Below, in pieces: positions 52,371 to 63,042 of a stretch of 64,000 nucleotides of DNA; the stretch's first letter is position 1, and each line of letters opens with the position of its first letter. The notes beneath the pieces are model-generated. The model saw only the letters and a program-made list of their open reading frames with translations, was not told the origin of the DNA and did not search any database. The stretch is from assembly GCF_030815585.1 (NCBI RefSeq), contig NZ_JAUSWY010000001.1, forward strand, positions 3,720,001 through 3,784,000. The letters are read 5' to 3'. Made by a program: the position numbers and the translations under genes. This DNA comes from Arthrobacter pascens. GTDB lineage: Bacteria; Actinomycetota; Actinomycetes; Actinomycetales; Micrococcaceae.

Positions 52371-53570
52371 ATGATCCCGCAGGACGGCGACCCATCCCCG
52401 GCCGACTGGGCTGCCCGGGCCAACGAGGCGGCCCGCTCGGTTACCGCGATCTTCGGTCAGCGGCTGTTCTTCCTGCCAGGCACGCACATCGGCGCCATCG
52501 TGCGGCCGTCTGGCCGCGTGAAGAACCTCATCCGCCCGTGGCACTACTGGTGGCAGGCACATTATGTGGACTGCCTGGTGGACGCCGGAAACCGGGAGCT
52601 GGGGAACGGGGCCACTCCTGCGGGAAGATTCGACGGCGCCGGCCGCCCCAGTGCCGGACGGCTCGCGTCCCGTCTGGTCACAGGCATCCGGCTCCGCAAC
52701 TTCTTCACCTTCGTCAACAGCTACTACGACGACATGGCCTGGCTGGCGCTGTCCACGCTGCGGCTGGAAAAACTGGCCGAGGAGACGCGAATGCCCGGCC
52801 GACGCCGCAATGCCCGTGTCCACAGAACCCTGACCCTGCAGTTCGACTCCGCCACCACGGACGATCTGGGCGGCGGGACCTTCTGGAGCAAAAAACGGGA
52901 CTTCAAAAACACTCCCGCCACGGCCCCAGTGGCGCTCTACTACTCCCGGACCGGCCACCCAGCCAAGGCCCAGGCCCTGCTGGACTGGCTGGACGCCAAA
53001 CTTTTCGATCCCTCCCAGGGCCTTTACCTGGACGGCCTGCGGATCAGCACCGCGGGCGACGTCACGGTGGAACGCGGCATCTACACCTACAACCAGGGTC
53101 CCGTGCTGGGCGCCCTGCTGGAGCTCGGCGGCGAGGCCAACCTGGCCCGCGCCGCCACAGTGGTGCAGGCGGTCGCCCGGAACCTGGCCAGCCCGCATCC
53201 CAGCCAGGGCACAACCGAACGCAGTGTCCTGCGTTGCGACGGAACGGGCGACGGCGGACTCTTCACCGGGATTCTGTGCCGGTACCTGGCACTCGCCGCA
53301 GTTGACCTCCGGCTCCCGGAGAACGTCAGGGCCACTGCCGAACGGCTAGTCCTGGACACGGCGGATGCATTCTGGGCTGGCCGGCGGCACATTACCGCAA
53401 CCGAACCCCTGGCCGCCCACCGTGGGAAGCTGCTCTTTTCCGTCCATCCCCAGACGTCCGCGGGCGTCTCCTATCCGCCAGGAGCCGCCGTCGAACTTTC
53501 CACCCAACTGCAGGCCTGGATGGTCCTGGAGGCGGCCGCGGCCATCCGGCAACCGGCCAAAAGGAATTAA
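52371..53570 (+). CDS. Glycoside hydrolase family 76 (alpha-1,6-mannanase-like) protein
   Basis: 399 residues, (alpha/alpha)6 barrel of the GH76 type. The catalytic Asp pair is seen in [13 protein letters not shown]; further family segments are [36 protein letters not shown] and [22 protein letters not shown]76 enzymes cut alpha-1,6-mannan; no signal peptide is seen, so this one would act in the cytosol. Start ATG 52371 after GGAAAGC; GTG 52350 also possible. Confidence 0.88.
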   Translation: MIPQDGDPSPADWAARANEAARSVTAIFGQRLFFLPGTHIGAIVRPSGRVKNLIRPWHYWWQAHYVDCLVDAGNRELGNGATPAGRFDGAGRPSAGRLASRLVTGIRLRNFFTFVNSYYDDMAWLALSTLRLEKLAEETRMPGRRRNARVHRTLTLQFDSATTDDLGGGTFWSKKRDFKNTPATAPVALYYSRTGHPAKAQALLDWLDAKLFDPSQGLYLDGLRISTAGDVTVERGIYTYNQGPVLGALLELGGEANLARAATVVQAVARNLASPHPSQGTTERSVLRCDGTGDGGLFTGILCRYLALAAVDLRLPENVRATAERLVLDTADAFWAGRRHITATEPLAAHRGKLLFSVHPQTSAGVSYPPGAAVELSTQLQAWMVLEAAAAIRQPAKRN

Positions 53571-53633
53571 GTCACGCAACAGTTCCGTAATTGATGTGAT
53601 CCTGATCACTTATGCGCGTATCTGCTTGGCTGC

Positions 53634-53652
53634 TTAGGTTTGGCTAACCTAC
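53634..53652. promoter_or_regulatory. DtxR/IdeR iron box
   Basis: TTAGGTTTGGCTAACCTAC matches the actinobacterial iron box TTAGGTTAGGCTAACCTAA at 17 of 19 bases. It lies 81 bases before the ferric-iron binding-protein start, so the importer operon should be repressed by iron-loaded DtxR/IdeR. Confidence 0.88.
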
Positions 53653-53732
53653 AGTTTCCACAGTGAGCAGCCCTGATCCCCGGCTCACCAGGATCCCGGT
53701 CCACCAGACTTTTCCCCAGAAAGCAGCCCCTA

Positions 53733-54794
53733 ATGAAGATCCGCACCAACGCTCTGGCCGGCATCGCACTCGCCGCCGCCGCAGCACTTGGACTGACCGC
53801 CTGTGGCGGCAGCACCACCCCGGCAGCCACCGGCACCTCCTCCGCTTCAGCCAGCGACGCTGGCTCGGGCGGGATTACGGTGTACAACGCCCAGCACGAA
53901 AGCCTCACCAAGGAATGGATCGAGGCCTTCACGGCGGAGACCGGCATCAAGGTGACCATGCGTCAGGGTTCGGACACCGAGCTGTCCAACCAGATCATCC
54001 AGGAAGGCGCGGCATCCCCGGCCGACGTTTTCCTCACGGAAAACTCCCCCGCAATGACGCAGGTGGAGACTGCCGGACTGTTCGCTGACGTGGACAAGGC
54101 AACCATCGAGCAGGTTCCGGCAGAATACCGTCCCTCCACGGGGAAATGGACGGGCATCGCCGCCCGCTCAACGGTTCTGGTCTATGACAAGGCCAAGCTG
54201 ACGGAGGACCAGCTGCCCAAGTCCATGCTGGACCTGGCCAACCCCGAGTGGAAGGGCAAGTGGGCAGCTTCACCGTCCGGTGCCGATTTCCAGGCCATCG
54301 TCTCCGCCCTGCTTGAGCTCAAGGGTGAGGCTGCAACCGAGGAATGGCTCAACGGCATGAAGGAAAACTTCAAGGCCTACAAGGGCAACAGCACCGCCAT
54401 GAAGGCAGTCAACGCCGGCGAAGTTGATGCCGCACTGATCTACCACTACTACTACTACGGCGACCAGGTCAAGACCGGCGAGAACTCCAAGAACGTCACG
54501 CCCTACTACTTCAAGAACCAGGACCCGGGCGCGTTTGTCTCGGTATCCGGCGGCGGCGTACTCAAGACTTCCAAAAACGCTGAGGATGCCCAGGCATTCC
54601 TGAAGTTCGTCACGGGGAAGAAGGGCCAGGAAGTGCTGAAGAACGGCACCTCTTTCGAGTACGCCATAGCGTCTGACGTTCCGGCCAACGACAAGCTGGT
54701 TCCGCTGGTGGAACTGCAGGCCCCCACCGTGGATGCTGCCAAGCTGAACTCGGAAAAGGTCACCGAGCTGATGACCAAGGCAGGACTCCTGTAA
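53733..54794 (+). CDS. Ferric iron ABC importer, substrate-binding lipoprotein
   Basis: 353 residues. Lipoprotein signal: basic MKIRTN, hydrophobic GIALAAAAALGL, lipobox LTACGG. The mature part is an FbpA-type class binding protein (ITVYNAQHESLTKEWIEAFT; FLTENSPAMTQVE) with clustered Tyr ligands in LIYHYYYYGDQV, the usual Fe3+ clamp. It binds ferric iron outside the membrane and passes it to the permease coded next. An iron box precedes it, and it is the first gene of a three-gene operon. Confidence 0.93.
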   Translation: MKIRTNALAGIALAAAAALGLTACGGSTTPAATGTSSASASDAGSGGITVYNAQHESLTKEWIEAFTAETGIKVTMRQGSDTELSNQIIQEGAASPADVFLTENSPAMTQVETAGLFADVDKATIEQVPAEYRPSTGKWTGIAARSTVLVYDKAKLTEDQLPKSMLDLANPEWKGKWAASPSGADFQAIVSALLELKGEAATEEWLNGMKENFKAYKGNSTAMKAVNAGEVDAALIYHYYYYGDQVKTGENSKNVTPYYFKNQDPGAFVSVSGGGVLKTSKNAEDAQAFLKFVTGKKGQEVLKNGTSFEYAIASDVPANDKLVPLVELQAPTVDAAKLNSEKVTELMTKAGLL

Positions 54795-54797
54795 TTC

Positions 54798-56390
54798 GTG
54801 ACCACTGATCTATCGGCTCCCCCCACCAGGGGGAGCACGACGACGGCGGGCCGGGGCAACAGCCCCCGCCCGCCTTTCGGCGTTTCCGTGGTGTCCGTCC
54901 TGGCAGTGCTGATCGCACTGTTCTCCCTGATCCCGCTCGGCTACGTGGTCTACATGACCGCCGCAACCGGGTGGGACACCGCCGTCGAACTGATCTTCCG
55001 GCCCCGCGTCGGTGAGCTGCTGCTCAACACCGTGCTGCTGATTCTCTTCACCGTTCCGCTGTGCCTCATCCTCGGCGTGGGCGGAGCCTGGCTGGTGGAG
55101 CGGACCACGCTGCGTGCGCACCGGATCTGGGCGGTGCTCCTCGCAGCGCCCCTGGCCATTCCGGCCTTTGTGAACAGCTATGCCTGGGTATCGGCCGTCC
55201 CGTCCCTTGAGGGGCTGGGGTCGGGAGTCCTGATCGCCACACTGTCCTACTTCCCACTGGTCTATATCCCGGCGGCCGCCACGCTCAGCCGGCTTGATCC
55301 GGCCATCGAACAGTCCGCGTCCGCGCTGGGACTCGGCGCCTGGCGTGTCTTCTTCCGTGTGGTGCTCCCGCAGCTCCGCCTTGCCATCACCGGCGGGGCG
55401 CTGCTGGTGGCCCTGCACCTGCTCGCCGAATACGGCGCCTTTGCCATGATCCGCTTTGATACCTTCACCACCGCGATCATGGTCCAGTTCCAGTCCACCT
55501 TCAACGGCACCGCCGGCAACATGCTGGCCAGCGTGCTGGTGTTCTTCTGCCTGATCCTGCTGCTCCTGGAAGCCCGCGGCCGCGGCTCCGCCCGGTACGC
55601 GCGGGTGGGATCCGGCGCCCAGGCCAAGGCCCTGCGTCTGCCGCTGCACGCATACCAGGTTCCTGCCCAGCTTTTCCTGCTGACGCTCACCGCCCTGGCC
55701 TTCGGGCTCCCGCTGTTCTTTGTCCTGCGCTGGATCGTGGCCGGCGGCACCGGCGTCTGGGCGGCGGATGAGTTCCTGCCGGCACTCCTGCAGACCCTTG
55801 GCTACGGGCTGGCAGGTGCTCTGGTAACCACCGCCGTCGCGTTCCCCATGGCCTACCTTGCCGTCCGGCACCCCAGCTGGTTCAGCAAATCCCTGGAACT
55901 CTCCAACTACATCACCAGCTCCCTGCCGGGCATCGTGGTGGGCCTGGCATTTGTAACCGTAAGCATCCGTCTGGTCCCCGGCGTGTACCAGACTGCCGGA
56001 GTGCTGGTGGCAGCCTACGTCCTGCTGTTCCTGCCGCGCGCCTTGGTGAACCTCCGCGCCGGCCTGGCACAGGCACCCAAGGAACTGGACGAGGCAGCCC
56101 AGTCCCTGGGCAAACCGCCGCTGCTGTCGTTTATCCGGGTCACGCTCCGCCTCAGTGCTCCCGCGGCAGCCGGCGGTGCGGCCCTGGTCTTCCTGGCCAT
56201 CACCAACGAGCTCACCGCCACACTGCTGCTGTCCCCCAACGGCACGCGCACCCTCGCCACCGAATTCTGGAGCAAGAGCAGCGAGATCGACTACTCCGGC
56301 GCCGCGCCTTATGCGCTGCTGATGATCCTGCTCTCCGCACCCATGACCTATCTCCTCTTCCAGCAGTCCAAGAAAGTGGCCGGACAGTGA
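54798..56390 (+). CDS. Ferric iron ABC importer, fused permease
   Basis: 530 residues with about twelve membrane helices, two permease units fused as in FbpB/SfuB. EAA-type coupling motifs are seen twice: [20 protein letters not shown] in the first half and [20 protein letters not shown] in the second. GTG 54798 starts three bases after the binding-protein stop; the ATPase start overlaps its stop by four bases. Confidence 0.93.
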   Translation: MTTDLSAPPTRGSTTTAGRGNSPRPPFGVSVVSVLAVLIALFSLIPLGYVVYMTAATGWDTAVELIFRPRVGELLLNTVLLILFTVPLCLILGVGGAWLVERTTLRAHRIWAVLLAAPLAIPAFVNSYAWVSAVPSLEGLGSGVLIATLSYFPLVYIPAAATLSRLDPAIEQSASALGLGAWRVFFRVVLPQLRLAITGGALLVALHLLAEYGAFAMIRFDTFTTAIMVQFQSTFNGTAGNMLASVLVFFCLILLLLEARGRGSARYARVGSGAQAKALRLPLHAYQVPAQLFLLTLTALAFGLPLFFVLRWIVAGGTGVWAADEFLPALLQTLGYGLAGALVTTAVAFPMAYLAVRHPSWFSKSLELSNYITSSLPGIVVGLAFVTVSIRLVPGVYQTAGVLVAAYVLLFLPRALVNLRAGLAQAPKELDEAAQSLGKPPLLSFIRVTLRLSAPAAAGGAALVFLAITNELTATLLLSPNGTRTLATEFWSKSSEIDYSGAAPYALLMILLSAPMTYLLFQQSKKVAGQ

Positions 56391-57556
56391 CCGATTCCTA
56401 CACTTCGCGTGATGCTCCCTCAAGGCTTCCGGAACCTCGGATCGCCGCCTCCGTGGCTCCCTCCACCAACAGCCACCTGCAAATCATTGATGTCACCAAG
56501 AACTTCGGGTCCCAGGCCGTCCTGAAGGGGGTCAATCTGTCAGTGGCCAAGGGCGGGACCACCGCCATTGTGGGACCCTCCGGCTCCGGCAAGACCACTC
56601 TCCTGCGGCTGATCGCGGGTTTTGAGCATCCGGCCACCGGCAGCATTGCGCTCAATGACACCAAGGTGGCGGGCGACGGCGTCTGGCTGCCCGCGCACAA
56701 ACGTCACGTGGGATATGTTGCCCAGGACGGCGCACTTTTCCCGCACCTCACGGTGGGCCAGAATGTTGCCTTCGGGCTGGACAGTGCCAAACTTCCGGGC
56801 GGCCGGCGCGGGGTTGCTGGCCGGATCACTGAGCTGCTGGAGATGGTGTCCCTGGACCCGGCGATGGCCAAGAGGCGTCCACACCAGCTTTCCGGCGGCC
56901 AGCAGCAACGGGTGGCGCTGGCCCGGGCGTTGGCACGCGAACCGGAACTGATGCTGCTGGATGAACCGTTCTCGGCCCTGGATGCCGGGCTCCGCGTCGC
57001 CACCCGGCGGGCCGTGGCCAACGTCCTGAACAAGGCAGGAGTCACCACCATCCTGGTGACCCACGACCAAGCGGAGGCCTTGTCCTTCGCGGACCAGGTG
57101 GCGGTGATGCGCGGCGGCAGGCTGGCCCAGATAGGCAACCCCTTTGTGGTGTACACCCGCCCGGCGGACCGTGCCACCGCGGAGTTCCTGGGTGACGCCG
57201 TCATCCTGGATGCCTGGATGGAAGGCTCACTGGCCACCTGCTCGCTTGGCGGCATTCCGGTCCGCCGGCCGCCCGCCCAAGGCCGGGTGCAGCTGATGCT
57301 GCGGCCCGAACAGATCCGCATCGCCGAGGACGGCCCCATCCGCGGCGTGGTGGTGGACACGGACTACTTCGGTCCGGAAACCACAGTACGACTCAAACTG
57401 GCCATACCCCCTGAGCTCGCAAGAACCGACCACCGCTACCCCGGCGGCGGCGAAATCATCACCATCCGGCACTGGAACGCGTCCATCGCGCGGCCCGGAA
57501 TGGAACTCTGCCTGCGTGTGGTGGGCGAAGCCGTGGCATTTCCGCTGGACGAGTGA
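56387..57556 (+). CDS. Ferric iron ABC importer, ATPase
   Basis: 389 residues, FbpC type. Walker [15 protein letters not shown]-loop [16 protein letters not shown], signature [15 protein letters not shown], Walker [15 protein letters not shown], switch His in [11 protein letters not shown], then a C-terminal TOBE-like regulatory domain ([16 protein letters not shown]). It energises uptake from the cytosolic face. GTG start overlapping the permease stop. Confidence 0.94.
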   Translation: MTDSYTSRDAPSRLPEPRIAASVAPSTNSHLQIIDVTKNFGSQAVLKGVNLSVAKGGTTAIVGPSGSGKTTLLRLIAGFEHPATGSIALNDTKVAGDGVWLPAHKRHVGYVAQDGALFPHLTVGQNVAFGLDSAKLPGGRRGVAGRITELLEMVSLDPAMAKRRPHQLSGGQQQRVALARALAREPELMLLDEPFSALDAGLRVATRRAVANVLNKAGVTTILVTHDQAEALSFADQVAVMRGGRLAQIGNPFVVYTRPADRATAEFLGDAVILDAWMEGSLATCSLGGIPVRRPPAQGRVQLMLRPEQIRIAEDGPIRGVVVDTDYFGPETTVRLKLAIPPELARTDHRYPGGGEIITIRHWNASIARPGMELCLRVVGEAVAFPLDE

Positions 57557-57622
57557 CCTGGTGGCCGCTCCGCAGAGCGAGCGAAGGCCTCCGTCGCGTG
57601 CCAGTTAACCTCACCGCGAAGC

Positions 57623-58225
57623 CTATTGGCCACGGGCCGCCTTCTTCTGCTGCGGGTACGGGGTCTCGCCGCGGGCCAGCATCTCCACAAAGCCGGCAAT
57701 CTTCCGTTCCCTGGTGGCCGCTCTTTTCACCGCATTCGTCCGGTAGACCAGGGCGTACCGGTTCACGGAGGTGAGGACATCGAACATCTCCTGCGCCGCG
57801 GGGACGGCAGCTATGGCCTCGGCCAGGTCTGCGGGAACCTCCGCCGTCGCCTGCCCTGCATAGGCCGCCTCCCAGCGGCCGTCCGCCTTGGCACTGTCGA
57901 CGGCGGCCCTGCCGGCGGCGGTCATCTTCCCGGCTTCCTCCAACCGGGCAATCCGAGCCACGTTCCGCTTTGACCACGGGCTCCTGGGGCGGCGGGGCGT
58001 CATGCGCTGAAAGGAGCTTCCGGCGTCCCGTTTCCTGGCCTGGCCGTCGATCCAGCCGAAGCAGAGCGCCTCCAGCAGCGCCGCCTCGTAGTCCAGTTCC
58101 GTAACGTCGCCGCCCTTCTTATGAAGCACCAGCCACACGCCCGGGCTGTCTGCATGGTTTGCCTCAAGCCAGGCCCGCCAGGCCTGGGCGTCGGGCACCA
58201 ACAGTTCCTCGAGTTCAATCGCCAT
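57623..58225 (-). CDS. YdeI/OmpD-associated-family protein
   Basis: 200 residues. Family markers: WRAWLEANHADSPGVWLVLHKK at the N terminus, DYEAALLEALCFGWIDGQ, RRPRSPWSKRNVARIARL, and a C-terminal basic tail (TPYPQQKKAARGQ). Such proteins are linked to bacteriocin protection or envelope stress elsewhere; function here unproven. ATG 58225 (MAIELEE) is chosen because the domain begins directly; the frame extends to 58267. It is convergent with the iron importer. Confidence 0.88.
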   Translation of the reverse strand: MAIELEELLVPDAQAWRAWLEANHADSPGVWLVLHKKGGDVTELDYEAALLEALCFGWIDGQARKRDAGSSFQRMTPRRPRSPWSKRNVARIARLEEAGKMTAAGRAAVDSAKADGRWEAAYAGQATAEVPADLAEAIAAVPAAQEMFDVLTSVNRYALVYRTNAVKRAATRERKIAGFVEMLARGETPYPQQKKAARGQ

Positions 58226-58308
58226 AGGGCTATTCTGCCCGGTGCCGGCCGATCCGAGTCGTGGCATGATGGCCGTAGCTGCGATGTCCCGGATTCGAGG
58301 AGGAACCC

Positions 58309-59052
58309 ATGCTGCGTGTCCGCCCCATACACTTCACCTCCAGGCCGGAACCCTGGGAGTCGCTGCTCACGGCCCTGGGCATGGTCAAGACCGCGGATGC
58401 CGGCTCCTGGCGGGAGTTCGACGCCGGGGCGGGGCGGCTCGGCCTTCACATCGCACAGGCAGGCGCCCCCGACGACGGCACCACAGTCTTCGGCGTAGAG
58501 GTAGGCGATCTGGAAGAGTTCGCCCGACGGACCAATTTTGCCTCCGAGGACACGGGCACCACCCCGGCCGAGCTGATCCAGGCGGACCACGGAATGTCCT
58601 GCCGGATCACGGGGAAGGACGGCTTCAGCTTCCTGGCAGATCCGGCCACCCGCGCGAAGGACGGCACCTGGGCGACCTCTCCGGACGCCGACCCGGCCCT
58701 CGCCGTCGTGGGGGTGTGGTTCACGGAGGATGCAGCCGACGCCGCCCAGTCGCTGCGGGACATCGGCGGCCGCTTCCGTCCCTCCCCGGATGCCGATGAA
58801 ACGGCCGACTTCATGGCCAAGAACGGCGGCGTACTGATGGTGCGACCCGCTTCCGGCCCGCCCCGGTCCGGCCTGGGGTTTGAGTACGACGGCGACCTCG
58901 ATGCCCTTCAGGACCGCCTCGCCGCCGCCGGGCTGGAGGTGCTCCTGACGGAGGAGGCCTTCGGACGCACGCTTCACGTCGCCAATCCGGACGCCGCCGA
59001 TGGCGCCACCGGCCCGCACATACCTTCCACGCTCTGGATCACGAAGCGCTGA
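58309..59052 (+). CDS. VOC-superfamily (glyoxalase/bleomycin-resistance fold) protein
   Basis: 247 residues with two tandem VOC half-barrels (about 1-115 and 125-245). FTSRPEPWESLLTALGMVK begins the first and VVGVWFTEDAADAAQSLRD the second. Metal-ligand residues cannot be fixed with confidence. GAGGAGGAACCC precedes ATG 58309. A hairpin overlaps the stop codon. Confidence 0.82.
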   Translation: MLRVRPIHFTSRPEPWESLLTALGMVKTADAGSWREFDAGAGRLGLHIAQAGAPDDGTTVFGVEVGDLEEFARRTNFASEDTGTTPAELIQADHGMSCRITGKDGFSFLADPATRAKDGTWATSPDADPALAVVGVWFTEDAADAAQSLRDIGGRFRPSPDADETADFMAKNGGVLMVRPASGPPRSGLGFEYDGDLDALQDRLAAAGLEVLLTEEAFGRTLHVANPDAADGATGPHIPSTLWITKR

Positions 59053-59078
59053 ATCGTGTGGCGGGATTTCAGCGCTTC
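59043..59078 (+). terminator. Terminator overlapping the VOC gene stop
   Basis: GAAGCGCTGAA (59043-59053) pairs with TTCAGCGCTTC (59068-59078), loop 14 bases. The stem includes the TGA stop. Confidence 0.65.
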
Positions 59079-59148
59079 GGACGACGCTTAGGGCCGGGAT
59101 CCCACGCCTCAACCGGCCGCCAGCCGTCCGATGGGGTAGAACTTAACC

Positions 59149-59688
59149 ATGAACCTTCGCACACCTGACCCGAATCCCGGCTGGCTTTCTGAAGAGGACC
59201 TCTTTGAGGCACGCGGGAGGCTCCCCATGGTTTATGTGGAAGCTGTTCCGGTCAGGCTGGATCCGCTGGGTTTCGTGAACGAGGTGGGCACCCTGCTGCA
59301 GGCCGACGAGGACGGCACCATGATCCGTTCGCTTGTATCAGGCCGCGTCATCTACCGCGAGACCATCCGCGCCGCGCTCCTCCGCCATATGGAAAAGGAC
59401 CTGGGGCCGCTGGCCTTCCCGCAGCTGCCCATCAGCCCGGTGCCCTTCACCGTGGCGGAATACTTCCCGGCCCCCTCCCAGACCGGCTTCACGGACGAAC
59501 GCCAACACGCCGTGTCATTGGCCTACGTCATCCCGGTGACCGGGGAGTGCGAGCCCCGCCAGGATGCGCTGGAGCTGACCTGGATGACCCCTGAGGAAGT
59601 GCTCAGCCCCGATGTCCAGCTCGAATTCAGCGGCGGCCGCGGTGCGCTGGTCCGCCAGGCCCTGGCGTTTGCTGGAGTGGGCCTCTGA
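59149..59688 (+). CDS. Nudix-fold protein with degenerate Nudix box (DUF4916 type)
   Basis: 179 residues. The fold reads as Nudix (VYVEAVPVRLDPLGFVNEVG; HAVSLAYVIPVTGECEP), but the box at about residues 65-86 reads G-x5-E-x7-RHMEKDLG in place of REUXEEXGU, so two or three of the metal-binding acids are replaced (E to H, EE to KD). Hydrolysis in the usual way is doubtful. ATG 59149 starts the domain. Confidence 0.8.
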   Translation: MNLRTPDPNPGWLSEEDLFEARGRLPMVYVEAVPVRLDPLGFVNEVGTLLQADEDGTMIRSLVSGRVIYRETIRAALLRHMEKDLGPLAFPQLPISPVPFTVAEYFPAPSQTGFTDERQHAVSLAYVIPVTGECEPRQDALELTWMTPEEVLSPDVQLEFSGGRGALVRQALAFAGVGL

Positions 59689-59774
59689 CGCCCTCGGATT
59701 AGCCGGCGTCCCCGACTTCCGGCGCCCTCCTTTGTAGACTGTTGGGCGGACCGCAAGAGAACCTAAGGACTCCC

Positions 59775-60746
59775 ATGACCCAAACCCCAGCCGCCCGGCA
59801 CTACAGCGAACAGCAGGCTGGATCTCTGAAGACCGGCGATCAGCTTCTCCTTCCCGATGGTGAACGTACCGCCGAAATCCAGCAGGCAGAGCTTGAGTCC
59901 GACGATTTCGGTACCCCCGCCCTCGTCTTGGCCAGCCTCTCCGGCGGCGGTACCGTCCGCATCGCGGCCGGCTCAACGGTGAAGGTTGTGGACGCATCTC
60001 CCGACGCCGTCACCCAGCTACCGGTCCCTGAGAACCACGCGGAGGAGGCGGACTCAGCCCCAGCGGCTCCCGCCGTCGTCGTACCTCCCCTGCCGGCCAT
60101 CCCGCCCGCGGTGAGCGGGCCCGGAGCGGAAGAGCTCGCACTGATTCCCGCCCTGCAGGGGACACCGGAATCCGTGGTCGAGGGTGTCGCCCAGGCCCAC
60201 CCGGATTCCGTGGGTGTCCTGCTGCTGGCCGACAAGCTGGCCAAAGGAATCAATTTCAAGTCCGGAAGCTGCCTGAAGGACCTCAGCGACCTGGCCCACG
60301 AACTGTTCATCGCGCTCAAGGATCCTGACGGTTCGCTGGCGGTTGCGGATCTCCTTAACGTCCTGCCGTTCGACGGCAATCCCGGCAGGTGGGCCTCCGT
60401 CGAGGCGTCGCTGGCGCTGTCCAGCTACATCTGCCACCAGGACGGGCAGGAGGCGCGCGCCGGGGTGTATGAAAAGCTGCTGCGTTCGCCGGAGACCCAG
60501 GAGACGGACCCGTTCAAGTCCCGGATGAACGCAAAAGTCCGCCAGCGTTCCCTCAACGAACCCAACCTGTACGACAAAGAGATTTTCCGCTCCATTGACA
60601 ACTCCAACCATGAGGCCGAGCGGGAATGGCGGCTGCTGCGCCTGGAATCCCTGCTTTTCCTGCGGGCACATGGCGGCTCCGAGACCGTTGGCCTCGGTGA
60701 ACTCCAGCGCCGGATCAGCAACGAACTCGAGGCAGTCCGGATCTGA
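59775..60746 (+). CDS. Hypothetical protein
   Basis: 323 residues. A small N-terminal beta-rich part (QAGSLKTGDQLLLPDGERTA, then GGGTVRIAAGSTVKVVDA), an Ala/Pro linker (about 90-125), and an all-helical C-terminal domain (DLAHELFIALKDPDGSLAVA; FDGNPGRWASVEASLALSSY). It looks like a conserved actinobacterial protein of unknown function. AAGGACTCCC precedes ATG 59775. No signal or membrane segment. Confidence 0.75.
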   Translation: MTQTPAARHYSEQQAGSLKTGDQLLLPDGERTAEIQQAELESDDFGTPALVLASLSGGGTVRIAAGSTVKVVDASPDAVTQLPVPENHAEEADSAPAAPAVVVPPLPAIPPAVSGPGAEELALIPALQGTPESVVEGVAQAHPDSVGVLLLADKLAKGINFKSGSCLKDLSDLAHELFIALKDPDGSLAVADLLNVLPFDGNPGRWASVEASLALSSYICHQDGQEARAGVYEKLLRSPETQETDPFKSRMNAKVRQRSLNEPNLYDKEIFRSIDNSNHEAEREWRLLRLESLLFLRAHGGSETVGLGELQRRISNELEAVRI

Positions 60747-60818
60747 TTCTCCAGGTGGGGTAGCACCGTGAGCTAATTGCCCCTACCCGGCAGTGCGCCT
60801 GGGTTGTACATTCGGCCT

Positions 60819-61544
60819 ATGACGAACAATTTGAGCGTGGTGGTAAATGCCGATGCGCCGCAGGTTTGGACCATGCTGCGCGAACCGTCCAGGGTGGCCC
60901 AGTGGCACGGCTGGGAGGCGGACGACCTGGACGCCGAAATCAAGGAAATCTACTTCGGCAGCAACGTAGTTGAAGCCCCGGACCACACGAGCCTGACCAC
61001 CGACGGCGGCGACGTCTTTGAGCTCAAACCCGTGCCTGCCGGGACACGGGTCAGCGTGACCCGCGCGGCCAAGGACCACAACTCGGAGTGGGCGGCCTGG
61101 GACGAGGACATCACCCAGGGCTGGCTGACATTCCTGCAACAGCTCAGGTTCGCTTTGGAACGCCACCCGCACGGCAAGCGGCACACTTCGTTCTTCCAGG
61201 TTCCGGGTGGTCCCGGCTCCGCCATAGAAAAACTGGGGCTTTCCAACGTGCCAAAGCCCGGTGAGAACTATGAACTGACCCTTGGCACCGGGGAGGAGAT
61301 CTCTGGCAAGGTCTGGTACCGGAGCAACCACCAGGTGGGGCTGACCGTCAATGGCTACGCCGAGCACGGTGACGGTCTGCTGATTGTGGCCGACCAGCCC
61401 GTCATCGACGAAGTCAGGCCCGACGGCGGCTCCATGGTGATCATCTCCACCTACGATCTGGGCGCCCACAGCCTGGAGTCCGTGCGCGCGCTCTGGGACG
61501 GCTGGCGTGCTGAGAACTACCCCACATCCGAGCCGATCAGCTGA
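60819..61544 (+). CDS. SRPBCC-family protein
   Basis: 241 residues. N-terminal SRPBCC/START-like domain (LSVVVNADAPQVWTMLREPS, then WHGWEADDL; GWLTFLQQLRFALERHPHG closes the domain with the long C-terminal helix), followed by a second beta-rich half. It would bind a hydrophobic ligand; no function known. ATG 60819 (MTNNLS) begins the domain. Plausibly a paralogue of the remnant at 42292. Confidence 0.82.
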   Translation: MTNNLSVVVNADAPQVWTMLREPSRVAQWHGWEADDLDAEIKEIYFGSNVVEAPDHTSLTTDGGDVFELKPVPAGTRVSVTRAAKDHNSEWAAWDEDITQGWLTFLQQLRFALERHPHGKRHTSFFQVPGGPGSAIEKLGLSNVPKPGENYELTLGTGEEISGKVWYRSNHQVGLTVNGYAEHGDGLLIVADQPVIDEVRPDGGSMVIISTYDLGAHSLESVRALWDGWRAENYPTSEPIS

Positions 61545-62891
<1,347 letters not shown>

Positions 62892-62930
62892 CGCGACTAC
62901 TCCTGACGCGCTGGCTTCGCGGGAGCGGCC

Positions 62931-62960
62931 CCAGTTCGCTGTATCGCTCCAGCGAACTGG
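62931..62960. repeat. Intergenic hairpin with GCGAACTGG arms after tgt
   Basis: CCAGTTCGCT (62931-62940) pairs exactly with AGCGAACTGG (62951-62960), loop 10 bases. It lies 40 bases after the tgt stop and shares CGAACTGG with the hairpin at 50027-50091. Confidence 0.78.
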
Positions 62961-63042
62961 TTACCTTCCCGCGAACTCACGGTTATCCACGTGGCGCATC
63001 CAACGTCTATCGGCGCCGTGGCACATAACCGAGTCTGGGGCT

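Noticed and set aside
51357..53198. 613-codon frame containing the SDR
   Set aside because: The first 326 codons overlap the GH76 gene on the other strand; the SDR has its own AAGGAGG and ATG at 52220.
54810..56423. 537-codon minus-strand frame
   Set aside because: Antisense to the ferric permease, whose membrane helices and coupling motifs are clear.
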